Source of the DNA: Neoroseomonas alkaliterrae
GTDB lineage: Bacteria; Pseudomonadota; Alphaproteobacteria; Acetobacterales; Acetobacteraceae
Assembly (NCBI RefSeq): GCF_014199195.1
Contig: NZ_JACIJE010000012.1
Span: 1 to 64,000 of the forward strand
Direction: 5' to 3'
DNA length: 64,000 nt
In this document: positions 54,210-62,941 of the stretch, one piece after another
Position numbering within the stretch: position 1 is the stretch's first letter
Layout: every line of letters begins with the position of its first letter
Made by a program: the position numbers and the translations under genes
Notes under the pieces: model-generated
What the model was told of the DNA's origin: nothing
The model's database searches: none
Seen by the model: only the letters and a program-made list of their open reading frames with translations

Positions 54210-56944
54210 TGTGGCAGGCCGGCCCCATCGCCTTCGCGGCGCCGTGGCTGCTGGTGGCGCTGCCGGCGCTGCCGCTGCTGTGGTGGCTGCTGCGCGTGAG
54301 CCCGCCGGCGCCGCGCAGCCAGGCTTTCCCGGCCATCCGCCTGCTGCGCGACCTGCCGCCGACGGAGGAGACGCCGCACCGCACGCCCTGGTGGCTGCTG
54401 CTGTTGCGGATCGCGGCGGCGGCGCTGCTCATCCTCGGCCTCGCCCGGCCGGTGTGGCAGCCGCAGACGGGCGCGGGGGGCGATGGCCCGCTGCTGGTGG
54501 TGGTGGACAATGGCTGGGCCGCCGCCCCTGACTGGGCCGCGCGGATGGCAAGCGCGACGGCGGCCGTGGATGCCGCAGCGCGCGAGGGGCGGCGCGTGGC
54601 GCTGCTGCCAACCGCCGCACCCGAGACGGGCGAGCCGGTCGCGGCCACCGGGCTGATGCCGGCGGAGGAGGCGCGGGCGCGCCTCGCCGCGCTCCGCCCG
54701 CGCGCCTGGGCGCCGGACCGCGAGGCCGCGCTCGCCGCCCTCGCGGCCTTCCGGCGGGCCCATCCCGGCGCGATCGCGAGCCTCTATGTCGCGGACGGCG
54801 TCGAGCATGCGCGGGAGGGCGACGCCTTCTCCCCCCTCGCCGCCGCGCTGGCCGAGGCCGGGCCGCTGACCGTGGCGCAGGCCGAGGGCCGCCCGGCGCG
54901 GCTGCTGCCCATGCCGCGCGCCGAGGCCGACCGGCTGGTGGTGCGCGTGCTGCAGACGGCCCTGGCGGCGCCGAGCGAGGCGACGGTCCTCGCCCGCACC
55001 GGGGATGGGCGGGCGATCGCCTCCGCCACGCTCGCCTTCGCGGCCGGCGCGACGGAGGCCGAGGCCGCGCTCGACCTGCCGATCGAGATCCGCAACCAGG
55101 TGGTGCGCCTCGACATCGAGCCCGAGGCCGGGGCGGCGGGGACCGTGCTGCTGGACGAGCGCTTCCGCCGCCGCCCGGTGGGGCTTGCGGCCGCGCAGGA
55201 GACGACGGCGGATGCGCCGCTGACCGGCGATCTCTTCTACCTCGATCGCGCGCTCTCGCCCTATGCCGAGATCCGCCGCGGCAGCCCCGAGGCGCTGCTG
55301 GCCCGCCGCCTCGCGGTGCTGATCCTGGCCGACCGCGAGATCCCCGAGGGCCGCGAGCGCGAGGCGCTGACCCGCTGGGTCGAGCAGGGCGGGATGCTGA
55401 TCCGCTTCGCCGGCCCCCGCATGGCCGAGCGCCCCGATCCGCTGCTGCCGGTCACGCTGCGCGCCGGGGAACGCGCGCTCGGCGGCGCGCTCTCCTGGGA
55501 ACGGCCGCAGACCCTCGCCCCCTTTGCCGAGGGCACGCCCTTCGCCGGCCTGACGCCGCCGACCGAGGTGACGGTGGAGCGGCAGGTTCTCGCCGAGCCC
55601 TCGCCGCGGCTGACCGAGCGCTCCTGGGCGCGGCTGGCCGACGGCACGCCGCTCGTCACCGCCGCCCCGCGCGGGCAGGGGCGGATCGTGCTGTTCCATG
55701 TCACGGCCAATGCGGAATGGTCGAACCTGCCGCTGTCCGGCCTGTTCGTGGACATGCTGCGGCGGCTGGTGGCGCTCTCGGCCGGGGTGCAGGGGGCGGA
55801 GGGCGAGGCGCCGCTCGCCCCGCTCGAGGTGCTGGACGGCTTCGGCCGGCTCGGCCCCGCGACGCCGGCCGCCGCGCCCATCCCGGCCAACCGGGTGGAG
55901 GAGACCGCGGCCTCCCCGCGCCATCCGCCGGGCTGGTACGGCACGCCCGGCCAGACGGAGGAGGCGGCCTGGCGGCGCGCGCTGAACGTCTCGGCCCATC
56001 TGCCGCCCCCGCGCGCCGCCGCGCCGCCGCCCGCGGGCGCGCGCAGCGAGGCGATCGGCGGCGTGCCGGCCGAGCGCGACCTCGGGCCCTGGCTGCTGGC
56101 GCTGGCGCTGCTGCTGCTGGCGGCCGACCTGCTGGTCTCGCTGGTGCAGCGCGGCCTCGTCGGGCCGCAATGGGGCCGGCGCGGGATCGCCGCGGCGCTG
56201 GCGCTGGCGCTGGCAGGCCCCGCGGCCGCGCAGGAGGGGCCGGGCGCGGCGGCGATCGCGACGCGGCTCGCCTACATCGTCACCGGCAATGCCCAGGTGG
56301 ACGAGATCAGCCGGATGGGCCTCGCGGGGCTGTCGGATTTCGTGAACCGGCGCACCGCCGCGGCGCTCGCGGAGCCGCACGGCGTGGTGCCGGGGCGGGA
56401 CGACCTCTCCTTCTACCCGCTGCTCTACTGGCCCGTGCTGCCCGACGCGCCGCAGCCCGACGCGGCGACGGCCGCGGCGCTGAACGCGTTCATGCGCCAT
56501 GGCGGCATCATCCTGATGGACACCCGCGACGAGGGCTCGGGCGAGGGGATGAACCCCGGTGCCGGGGCGGCGCTGCGGCGGGTGACGCGGGACCTCGCCG
56601 TGCCGCCGCTCGCGCCCGTGCCGGAGGATCATGTGCTCAAGCGCGCCTTCTACCTGCTGCAGGACCTGCCCGGGCGCTATGCGGGCGGCCAGGTCTGGGT
56701 GGCGCGCGACCAGGACCGGGCGAATGACAGCGTGAGCCCGGTGATCATCGGCGGCCATGACTGGGCGGCGGCCTGGGCGCAGGACGGGCGCGGGCAGAAC
56801 CCCTATGCGACCATTCCCGGCGGCGCGCGGCAGCGCATCCTGGCCTACCGCTTCGGCGTCAACCTCGTGATGTACGCGCTGACCGGCAACTACAAGGGCG
56901 ACCAGGTGCATGTGCCGGCGATCCTGGAAAGGCTCGGGAATTGA
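54209..56944 (+). CDS. BatA-like/DUF4159 large membrane protein
   Basis: 911 residues. N-terminal helices (FAAPWLLVALPALPLLWWLL and WWLLLLRIAAAALLILGLAR) form the BatA-type anchor. A von Willebrand A-like cytoplasmic or periplasmic part follows (LLVVVDNGWAAAPDWAARM). Two more helices near 630-680 lead into a second half starting TRLAYIVTGNAQVDEISRMG with MRHGGIILMDTRDEGSGEGM, the DUF4159 domain that ends at LERLGN. DUF4159 resembles a class I glutamine-amidotransferase-like fold without a catalytic Cys. The family is confined largely to alphaproteobacteria; function unproved, presumably envelope assembly with MoxR. Confidence 0.88.
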   Translation: MWQAGPIAFAAPWLLVALPALPLLWWLLRVSPPAPRSQAFPAIRLLRDLPPTEETPHRTPWWLLLLRIAAAALLILGLARPVWQPQTGAGGDGPLLVVVDNGWAAAPDWAARMASATAAVDAAAREGRRVALLPTAAPETGEPVAATGLMPAEEARARLAALRPRAWAPDREAALAALAAFRRAHPGAIASLYVADGVEHAREGDAFSPLAAALAEAGPLTVAQAEGRPARLLPMPRAEADRLVVRVLQTALAAPSEATVLARTGDGRAIASATLAFAAGATEAEAALDLPIEIRNQVVRLDIEPEAGAAGTVLLDERFRRRPVGLAAAQETTADAPLTGDLFYLDRALSPYAEIRRGSPEALLARRLAVLILADREIPEGREREALTRWVEQGGMLIRFAGPRMAERPDPLLPVTLRAGERALGGALSWERPQTLAPFAEGTPFAGLTPPTEVTVERQVLAEPSPRLTERSWARLADGTPLVTAAPRGQGRIVLFHVTANAEWSNLPLSGLFVDMLRRLVALSAGVQGAEGEAPLAPLEVLDGFGRLGPATPAAAPIPANRVEETAASPRHPPGWYGTPGQTEEAAWRRALNVSAHLPPPRAAAPPPAGARSEAIGGVPAERDLGPWLLALALLLLAADLLVSLVQRGLVGPQWGRRGIAAALALALAGPAAAQEGPGAAAIATRLAYIVTGNAQVDEISRMGLAGLSDFVNRRTAAALAEPHGVVPGRDDLSFYPLLYWPVLPDAPQPDAATAAALNAFMRHGGIILMDTRDEGSGEGMNPGAGAALRRVTRDLAVPPLAPVPEDHVLKRAFYLLQDLPGRYAGGQVWVARDQDRANDSVSPVIIGGHDWAAAWAQDGRGQNPYATIPGGARQRILAYRFGVNLVMYALTGNYKGDQVHVPAILERLGN

Positions 56945-56977
56945 GCGCCGCTGCCCTCCGCCCCGCACCCCGCCGAT

Positions 56978-57025
56978 GGCCGATCGGCCTCTGGCCGGAG
57001 GGGCCCGGGTGGCGCCGCCCTCCCG
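56978..57025. repeat. Degenerate copy of the right end of the 53 kb palindromic element
   Basis: After a 12-base palindrome GGCCGATCGGCC (56978-56989) comes CTCTGGCCGGAGGGGCCCGG and then GTGGCGCCGCCCTCCCGG, alignable by eye with the CCCTTGGCGGGAGGGGTCCG and following bases of the element's right end at 53311-53351. It ends 13 bases before the next start codon, the same placement as in the full copy. Confidence 0.5.
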
Positions 57026-57038
57026 GTAGCGAGGCCCC

Positions 57039-59126
57039 ATGACCCAGACCATCGCCGGCCTCGACTTCGCCCCCGTCCTGCCGCCCTGGCTGCTCGGCCT
57101 CGCCGCGGCGGCGGCGCTGCTCGCCCTCGTCCCGGCGGCTTGGCGGCGCGCGCGCGGCACGGCGTGGCGGGCGCTCTCCTTCGCGCTGGTGCTGCTCGCG
57201 CTCGCCAACCCGCGCCTCGTGGAGGAGACGCGCGAGACGCGTCCCGACATCGCGCTGATGGTCGTGGACCACAGCGATTCCACCGCCATCGGCACCCGCC
57301 GCGCCAGCATCGAGGCGGCGCGGCGCGAGATCGAGGCCCGCGCCGGCCGCCTGCCCGACCTCGAACTCCGGACGGTCGAGGTGCCCGAGGCCGGCAACCA
57401 GGGCACTCGCCTCTTCGCCGCCATCGAGCGTGCGCTGGCCGAGATCCCGCGCGCGCGGCTCGCCGGCGTGATCGCGCTGACCGACGGCCAGGCGCACGAC
57501 ATCCCCGCCCAGCCGCCCTTCGATGCGCCCTTCCACGCCCTGATGCCCGGCCGCGCGGGGGAGACCGACCGCCGCCTGAGGGTGATCGAGGCGCCGGGCT
57601 TCGGCATCGTCGGCCGCGAGGTCGAGATCCGCGTCGCGGTGGATGACCTCGGCGTGCCGAACCCCGCGGGCGCCGCCCGCCTGACCATCCGGCGCGACGG
57701 CGAGCAGCCGCGCAGCGCATCGGTGCCGATCGGGCGCGACCAGCGCATCACCGTGCCCATCCAGCGCGGCGGCCCGACCGTAGTCGAGATCGAGGCCGAT
57801 CCCCGGCCCGGCGAGGTCAGCCCGCTGAACAACCGCCAGGTGGTCACCATCAACGGGGTGCGCGACCGGCTGCGCGTGCTGCTCGTCTCCGGCGAGCCGC
57901 ATGCCGGGGAGCGGACCTGGCGCCGGCTGCTCAAGGCCGACCCCAATGTGGACCTGGTGCACTTCACCATCCTCCGCCCGCCCGAGAAGGACGACCTGAC
58001 GCCGCTGAACGAGCTCGCGCTGATCGCCTTCCCGGTGCGCGAGCTGTTCCAGGTGAAGCTGCGCGAGTTCGACCTGATCGTCTTCGACCGCTTCTCCAAC
58101 CGCGGCATCCTGCCGGCGGTCTATCTGCGCAACATCGCGGATTATGTGCGCGGCGGCGGGGCGCTGCTGATGTCCACCGGGCCGGAGTTCAGCGGGCCGG
58201 TCAGCCTGGCGCTGACCCCGCTCGGCCAGGTGCTGCCGGCGCGCCCGGCGGGGCGGCAGGCCATCGTCGCCGAGGCGCCCTTCCGGCCGCGCGTCTCGGC
58301 GCTCGGCCACCGCCATCCCGTCACCGAGGGCCTTCCCGGCGCCAATACCGAACAGCGCCCCGAGGCCGAATGGGGCCGCTGGTATCGCTGGCTGCGCGCC
58401 GATCCGCGCGGCGGCAGCACGGTGATGGAAGCCCCGGACGGCTCGCCGCTGCTGCTGCTCGATCGCGTGGGGGAGGGCCGGGTCGCGCTGCTGCTGTCGG
58501 ACCACATCTGGCTGTGGTCGCGCGGGCATGACGGCGGCGGGCCGCAGCAGGAACTGCTCCGCCGCATCGCGCACTGGCTGATGCGCGAGACGGAACTCGA
58601 GGAGGAGGACCTGACCGCGCGCATCGAGGCCGGGCGGCTGACCGTCACGCGCCGCAGCCTCGCCGAGGGCCCGCCGCCCGAGATCGCCGTCACCGCGCCC
58701 GACGGCACGGTGACGCGCGCCGTGCCGGAGGTGACGGGCGGCGGCCGCGCCGTGCTGAGCCTGCCGGCGGACCGGCCCGGCGTGTGGCAGGCGAGCGATG
58801 GCCGGCGCACCGCCTTCGCCGCCTCGGCCGCGGCCAATCCGCTGGAGATGGCGGATCTGCGGGCCGACCCCGAACGCCTGCGGCCGCTGCTGGCCGGCAC
58901 GGGTGGGGCGGCGCGCTATATCGGCGACGGCGCGGCGCCCAACCTGCCGGAACTGCGTCGCGTGGCGCCCGGGCGGGATGTCGCCGGCGCCGGCTGGATC
59001 GGGCTGCGCCGCAATGGCGACCACACCGTGACGGGCATCAGCGCCATGCCTCTGCTGCCGCCCTGGCTGGCGCTGATGCTGGTGCTCGGCGCCGCGGTGG
59101 CGGCGTGGCGGCGGGAGGGGCGGTAG
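57039..59126 (+). CDS. Glutamine-amidotransferase-like membrane protein of the MoxR/DUF4159 cluster
   Basis: 695 residues. Two N-terminal helices (PPWLLGLAAAAALLALVPAA; ALSFALVLLALANPRLVEET) and one C-terminal helix before WRREGR. The region from about 260 (RLRVLLVSGEPHAGERTWRR, then VHFTILRPPEKDDLTPLNEL) to 500 resembles a GATase1-like fold, with IADYVRGGGALLMSTGPEFS and RVALLLSDHIWLWSRGHDGG. No catalytic Cys-His-Glu triad is recognisable, so it is a structural relative. DIALMVVDHSDSTAIGTRR near residue 70 resembles a MIDAS-like D-x-S-x-S. Fourth gene of the operon. Confidence 0.85.
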   Translation: MTQTIAGLDFAPVLPPWLLGLAAAAALLALVPAAWRRARGTAWRALSFALVLLALANPRLVEETRETRPDIALMVVDHSDSTAIGTRRASIEAARREIEARAGRLPDLELRTVEVPEAGNQGTRLFAAIERALAEIPRARLAGVIALTDGQAHDIPAQPPFDAPFHALMPGRAGETDRRLRVIEAPGFGIVGREVEIRVAVDDLGVPNPAGAARLTIRRDGEQPRSASVPIGRDQRITVPIQRGGPTVVEIEADPRPGEVSPLNNRQVVTINGVRDRLRVLLVSGEPHAGERTWRRLLKADPNVDLVHFTILRPPEKDDLTPLNELALIAFPVRELFQVKLREFDLIVFDRFSNRGILPAVYLRNIADYVRGGGALLMSTGPEFSGPVSLALTPLGQVLPARPAGRQAIVAEAPFRPRVSALGHRHPVTEGLPGANTEQRPEAEWGRWYRWLRADPRGGSTVMEAPDGSPLLLLDRVGEGRVALLLSDHIWLWSRGHDGGGPQQELLRRIAHWLMRETELEEEDLTARIEAGRLTVTRRSLAEGPPPEIAVTAPDGTVTRAVPEVTGGGRAVLSLPADRPGVWQASDGRRTAFAASAAANPLEMADLRADPERLRPLLAGTGGAARYIGDGAAPNLPELRRVAPGRDVAGAGWIGLRRNGDHTVTGISAMPLLPPWLALMLVLGAAVAAWRREGR

Positions 59127-59246
59127 GGCCGGTCCCGCTCGGGCGCAGCCGGCAGGTGCGCGCGCAGGCAAGGTGTGGCCCCCGTGTTCGCGCCCCGGGC
59201 GCGCAGGCCCGCCACGCCCGTGCCCGCGGCACGCTCCCAGGGGCGA

Positions 59247-59669
59247 TCAGCGCCCCCCCGGCCCCTTGGGCGGCGTCAGCGCTTCGGCCGCCTCCGCCTC
59301 GCGCTCGATCCGCTCGGCATCGGCATCGTTGAGGGGAACCACGCCGTAGCCCTGCTGCACGGTGTGCACGGCCTCGTGCGGGAGCAGGTCCAGCGCCGCC
59401 GGGGCGGCGCCGAAGGGGTCGCCGAAGCCCGGGCTGCCCACGGTGAAGGCGCGCGCGCCGAGGGCGCCGAAGTGCCCGCCCTTGAGGCGCACCACATCCC
59501 CGTCATGGAGCGCCATGCCCGGTGCGACCGGCACGCTGCGCCAACCCTCGGCCCCCTCGCGCAGCACCGCGACATGGTCCGGCATGTCCTGTTCCGGCAT
59601 GGGCCGGGGCTCGCCCGGCCGGACCACCCCCGCGAGGCGGGCCACCGGTGCTTTCGGCGGGTTCGGCAT
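59247..59669 (-). CDS. Small DUF4157-like (HExxH) protein
   Basis: 140 residues. ARAFTVGSPGFGDPFGAAPA, ALDLLPHEAVHTVQQGYG and ERIEREAEAAEAL match the three conserved blocks of DUF4157 (eCIS core-associated putative zincin): H98-E99 and H102 of HExxH, VQQ, then the E-x-EA block that gives the third ligand. In that family the domain usually heads a large toxin or repeat protein; here it stands almost alone after about 70 residues with an RLAGVVRPG start. No signal peptide. The ATG is the first of the conserved frame. No eCIS gene is visible. Function uncertain. Confidence 0.65.
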   Translation of the reverse strand: MPNPPKAPVARLAGVVRPGEPRPMPEQDMPDHVAVLREGAEGWRSVPVAPGMALHDGDVVRLKGGHFGALGARAFTVGSPGFGDPFGAAPAALDLLPHEAVHTVQQGYGVVPLNDADAERIEREAEAAEALTPPKGPGGR

Positions 59670-59798
59670 GGCGGTCCCTTCCTGCGCGATTTGATGCCGG
59701 AACAATGCCGCCTTCGGCACCGGCCGGCCACCAACCGGCGGTTGCCGCCCGGCGATTGCCGCTGTTCCCGGCAAGGCGAAGGGGCGTAGAACAGCGCC

Positions 59799-60446
59799 AT
59801 GCGACGGCACCTGCTCCTTGTCGCGCCGCTGGCGCTGACGCTTCTTCCCCTCTCCCCCACCGGGCCCGGCCCGGCGCTGGCGCAGTTCGCCACGCCGCCG
59901 CCCGCGGCGCCGCAGGCCACGCAGCGCGCGCCCGCCGCCCTGCCGGGCCTTGCGACGCGCCGCGCGCCGGAGCCCATCCCGGCCGATCCCAACGCCACCC
60001 TCTCGCCCACCGCGGCGCTGTTCGACGCGATCAACCGCGGCGACCTCGCGGCGGCGCGGGATGCCTTCAACCGCGGCGCCAGCCTCGACGAGCGCAACGT
60101 GCTCGGCCTGACCGCGATCGAGGCGGCGGTGGACCAGAACCGCAACGACATCCTGTTCTTCCTGCTCTCCGCCCGCGGCGCCGCGCGCGGCGCGCCGCCG
60201 CCGCCCGAGGCGATGCTCACGCCCGCGCAGCGCGCCGCGCGCGACCGCGCCGCGGCGGCCGAAGCGGCGCGCGCCGCGCGGGAGGCCGCCCGCGGCGGCA
60301 CCGGCCCGCGCGGCCCGGCGCCGGCCACGCGGCCGCGGCTGTTCGCCAATGACGGCGGCGCCCCGCGGCCGGAGATCGGCTTCCTGGGCTTCGATGCGGG
60401 CCGCGGCGCCGCGACGGGGGCGGCGCGGGCGCCACGCCGGGGCTGA
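59799..60446 (+). CDS. Exported ankyrin-repeat-like protein
   Basis: 215 residues. A signal peptide (MRRHLLLVAPLALTLLPLSP, ending GPALAQ) is followed by a proline-rich stretch and one to two ankyrin-like units: LFDAINRGDLAAARDAFNRG, ASLDERNVLGLTAIEAAVDQ and NDILFFLLSARGA. The C-terminal half is low complexity (RAARDRAAAAEAARAARE, then Pro/Arg). Such Ala/Pro-rich periplasmic proteins are common in this group; role unknown. It has no partner gene. Confidence 0.78.
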   Translation: MRRHLLLVAPLALTLLPLSPTGPGPALAQFATPPPAAPQATQRAPAALPGLATRRAPEPIPADPNATLSPTAALFDAINRGDLAAARDAFNRGASLDERNVLGLTAIEAAVDQNRNDILFFLLSARGAARGAPPPPEAMLTPAQRAARDRAAAAEAARAAREAARGGTGPRGPAPATRPRLFANDGGAPRPEIGFLGFDAGRGAATGAARAPRRG

Positions 60447-60850
60447 GGTTTTCGCGGCGCGCCCGCGCCCGGCGCATCCCGGTTCGGTCCGTGCGGGCCA
60501 TCGCGGCGGGCCGCCGTTTCGCGCAGGGCTTGCGGGCTGGATGAGGCGGCCGCTGCCCCGCCGACGAAGCCTGATCGCTCGCGCCCGGGATCATGCCGGG
60601 AGGCGAGAGGCTTGACCGTCCGCTCGCCGGCCTCGCGCGGCTGGCAGCGTGGTCGCGCGCCAGGGCCGGTCCATGCAGCCGGCGGAGGACGGATCAACCC
60701 TTGCCCGCCGGGTATCATTACCAACCGGCGTAAGATTGATCTTTCGCCCGCTGGTATGGCGCGTGGGGTTGGCGGGGCGGCCGCGCGCGGAACCGACCCC
60801 CGATGACCCGCGGACCAAAGGCAAAGGACCGATCCTCTGCCCGGTGGCTA
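60447..60850. other. Convergent spacer between the ankyrin gene and metX
   Basis: 404 bases without a supported gene. The AT-richer pocket at about 60690-60760 carries the nested hairpin; the rest shows nothing I can define. Confidence 0.5.
60692..60741. terminator. Nested hairpin between convergent genes
   Basis: GATCAA (60692-60697) and TTGATC (60736-60741) enclose CGCCGG (60706-60711)/CCGGCG (60725-60730) and an inner GGTA-TCAT-TACC. It lies in an AT-richer pocket between two convergent genes; a bidirectional terminator or a small structured RNA are both possible. Confidence 0.4.
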
Positions 60851-62005
60851 TCAGACCCCCGCCTTCTCCGCCGCGCCGCGCAGGAAGCCGCCGAGGGCGG
60901 CGTGGAACTCAGGCTCCTCCAGCAGGAAGGCGTCGTGGCCCTTGTCGGAGGCGATCTCGACGAAGGACACGCTGGCCCCCGCCGCGTTCAGCGCGCGCAC
61001 GATGGCCCGGCTCTCGCTGGTGGGGAACAGCCAGTCGCTGCTGAAGGAGGCGATGAAGAAGCGCGTCGCCGTGCCGCGGAAGGCCGCGGCGAGGTCGCCC
61101 CCGTGCTCGGCGGCGAGGTCGAAGAAATCCATCGCCCGCGTTATGGTCAGGTAGGAATTCGCGTCGAAGCGGCGGACGAAGGTGCTGCCCTGGTGGCGCA
61201 GGTAGGATTCCACCTCGAACACGTCCTCGAGGAAGGTCAGCGCCGGGGCACCACGCAGCCGCCGCCCGAACTTGCGCGTCAGCGCCTGTTCCGACAGGTA
61301 GGTGATGTGCGCGACCATCCGCGCCACCGCGAGGCCGCGCGCGGGGATGCGCCCATCCTCCCAGTAGCGCCCGCCCTTCCAGTCCGGGTCACCATGGATC
61401 GCCTGGCGGCCGACCTCGTGGAAGGCGATGTTCTGCGCCGAGTGATGCGCGGCGGTGGCGATGGGCGCGGCGGCGAAGACGCAGTCGGGATAGGTCGCCG
61501 CCCATTCCAGCACCTGCATCCCGCCCATCGAGCCGCCGATCACCGCCAGCCAGCGCGCGATGCCCAGATGCTCCATCAGCCGCTTCTGGGCGCGGACCAT
61601 GTCGCGGATCGTCACCTGCGGGAAATCCGTGCCCCAGGGACGGCCGAGGCCGCGCCCCTCGGCATCCGTCATCTCGCTGCGCGGCCCGGTCGAGCCCATG
61701 CAGCCGCCGAGCACATTGGCGCAGACCAGGAAGTAGCGGTCGGTATCGAGCGGCCGGCCCGGGCCGACGATGCTCTCCCACCAGCCGGGCTTGCCGGTCA
61801 CGGGATGCGTCTCGGCGAGGTACTGGTCCCCGGTGAGCGCGTGGCAGACCAGCACCGCATTCGACTTCGCCGCGTTCAGCGTGCCGTAGGTGCGATAGGC
61901 GACGGTCAGCGGCAGCACCACGGCGCCGCAGTCGAGCGGCAGGCCGTCGGCGAAGACCGCCTGCTGGTGCCCGACCTCGGGGAAGGGTGCGACGAGTTGC
62001 GACAT
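60851..62005 (-). CDS. metX: Homoserine O-acetyltransferase MetX
   Basis: 384 residues, alpha/beta hydrolase. The nucleophile S159 sits in [16 protein letters not shown], preceded by GGCMGSTGP and [20 protein letters not shown]; the acid lies in [10 protein letters not shown] and the His in [18 protein letters not shown]. These are the diagnostic motifs of MetX, which acetylates L-homoserine for methionine synthesis. The start [12 protein letters not shown] fits the alphaproteobacterial family. No metW follows; 404 gene-free bases lie downstream. I see no SAM-II riboswitch in the short 99-base gap upstream. Confidence 0.96.
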   Translation of the reverse strand: MSQLVAPFPEVGHQQAVFADGLPLDCGAVVLPLTVAYRTYGTLNAAKSNAVLVCHALTGDQYLAETHPVTGKPGWWESIVGPGRPLDTDRYFLVCANVLGGCMGSTGPRSEMTDAEGRGLGRPWGTDFPQVTIRDMVRAQKRLMEHLGIARWLAVIGGSMGGMQVLEWAATYPDCVFAAAPIATAAHHSAQNIAFHEVGRQAIHGDPDWKGGRYWEDGRIPARGLAVARMVAHITYLSEQALTRKFGRRLRGAPALTFLEDVFEVESYLRHQGSTFVRRFDANSYLTITRAMDFFDLAAEHGGDLAAAFRGTATRFFIASFSSDWLFPTSESRAIVRALNAAGASVSFVEIASDKGHDAFLLEEPEFHAALGGFLRGAAEKAGV

Positions 62006-62104
62006 GGGGGGCGCAGCATTAGGCCCCGCCGGGCCCAGCCGCAACGCCCATCCCCCCGCCGCCGCTTGGCGGGCCGGGCGGCGCCGTCTATTGCATCCCC
62101 GCCC

Positions 62105-62941
62105 ATGCCCGACACGCCCGCACCGCCCCCCGCCGAGGCCGAGATCGCCGCCCTCCGCGCCGAGATCGACGCGCTCGACGATGCCATGCACGACCTGCTG
62201 ATGCAGCGCGCCGCCGTGGTCGCGCGCCTCGCCGGCAGCCGGGCCAAGGGCCAGGGCTCCCCGCTGCGCCCGGGGCGGGAGGCCGCGGTGCTGCGCCGCC
62301 TGCTCGCCCGCCATTCCGGGCCGCTGGCGCGCGAGCGCGTGGTGCGGATCTGGCGCGAGATCTTCATGGCGAGCACCGCCATCCAGGGCCCCTTCAGCGT
62401 TGCCGCGCATGCGCCGCAATCGGCCGAGACGCGGCTCGCCCGCACGCATTTCGGCCCGATCACGCCGATCCGCGTGCATCCCACGCCGGCGCGCGCGCTC
62501 GCCGCGGTCAGCGACGGGGAGGCCTCGGTCGCCGTGCTGCCCGCCCCGGCCGAGACCGACCAGGCCGAGAGCGCCTGGTGGGCGCGGCTCGACGTGCCAC
62601 GGCTGCAGGTGGTCGCGCGCCTGCCCTTCATCGCCGCGCCCTCCGCGCCGGAGGCGCTGGTGGTCGCGCCGGTTCCGCCCGACCCCTCGGGCGATGACCG
62701 CAGCCTGCTGCTGATCGAGGCCGAGGCCGACGCGCCGCGCGGGCGCATCGCCCAGGCCCTTGCCGATGCCGGGCTGGCGGCCGGGGCGGTGCTGGTGCTG
62801 CGCGCGGGGGAGGCGACGCTGGCGCTGGCCGAGATCGAGGGCTTCCTGCGCGCCGACGATGCGCGCCTCGCCGCGCTGCCCTGGGCGCGGCGGACCATCC
62901 TCGGCGCCTATGCCGCGCCGGTTGCCGGAGACGCGCCATGA
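62105..62941 (+). CDS. AroQ chorismate mutase with a C-terminal prephenate-dehydratase-like extension
   Basis: 278 residues. The N-terminal AroQ helix bundle (about 14-92): [35 protein letters not shown] and [13 protein letters not shown] carry the usual active-site Arg, Lys and Arg. The rest (about 95-278) has the strand order of a periplasmic-binding or prephenate dehydratase fold ([24 protein letters not shown]) but none of the TRF or ESRP signatures, so dehydratase activity is doubtful. The stop overlaps the hisC start (ATGA), a chorismate mutase-aminotransferase linkage typical of tyrosine/phenylalanine synthesis. Confidence 0.85.
   Translation: MPDTPAPPPAEAEIAALRAEIDALDDAMHDLLMQRAAVVARLAGSRAKGQGSPLRPGREAAVLRRLLARHSGPLARERVVRIWREIFMASTAIQGPFSVAAHAPQSAETRLARTHFGPITPIRVHPTPARALAAVSDGEASVAVLPAPAETDQAESAWWARLDVPRLQVVARLPFIAAPSAPEALVVAPVPPDPSGDDRSLLLIEAEADAPRGRIAQALADAGLAAGAVLVLRAGEATLALAEIEGFLRADDARLAALPWARRTILGAYAAPVAGDAP

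Noticed and set aside
62006-62104. SAM-II riboswitch upstream of metX
   Set aside because: SAM-II is common before metX in alphaproteobacteria, but the 99-base gap has none of its conserved A-rich and pseudoknot sequence.
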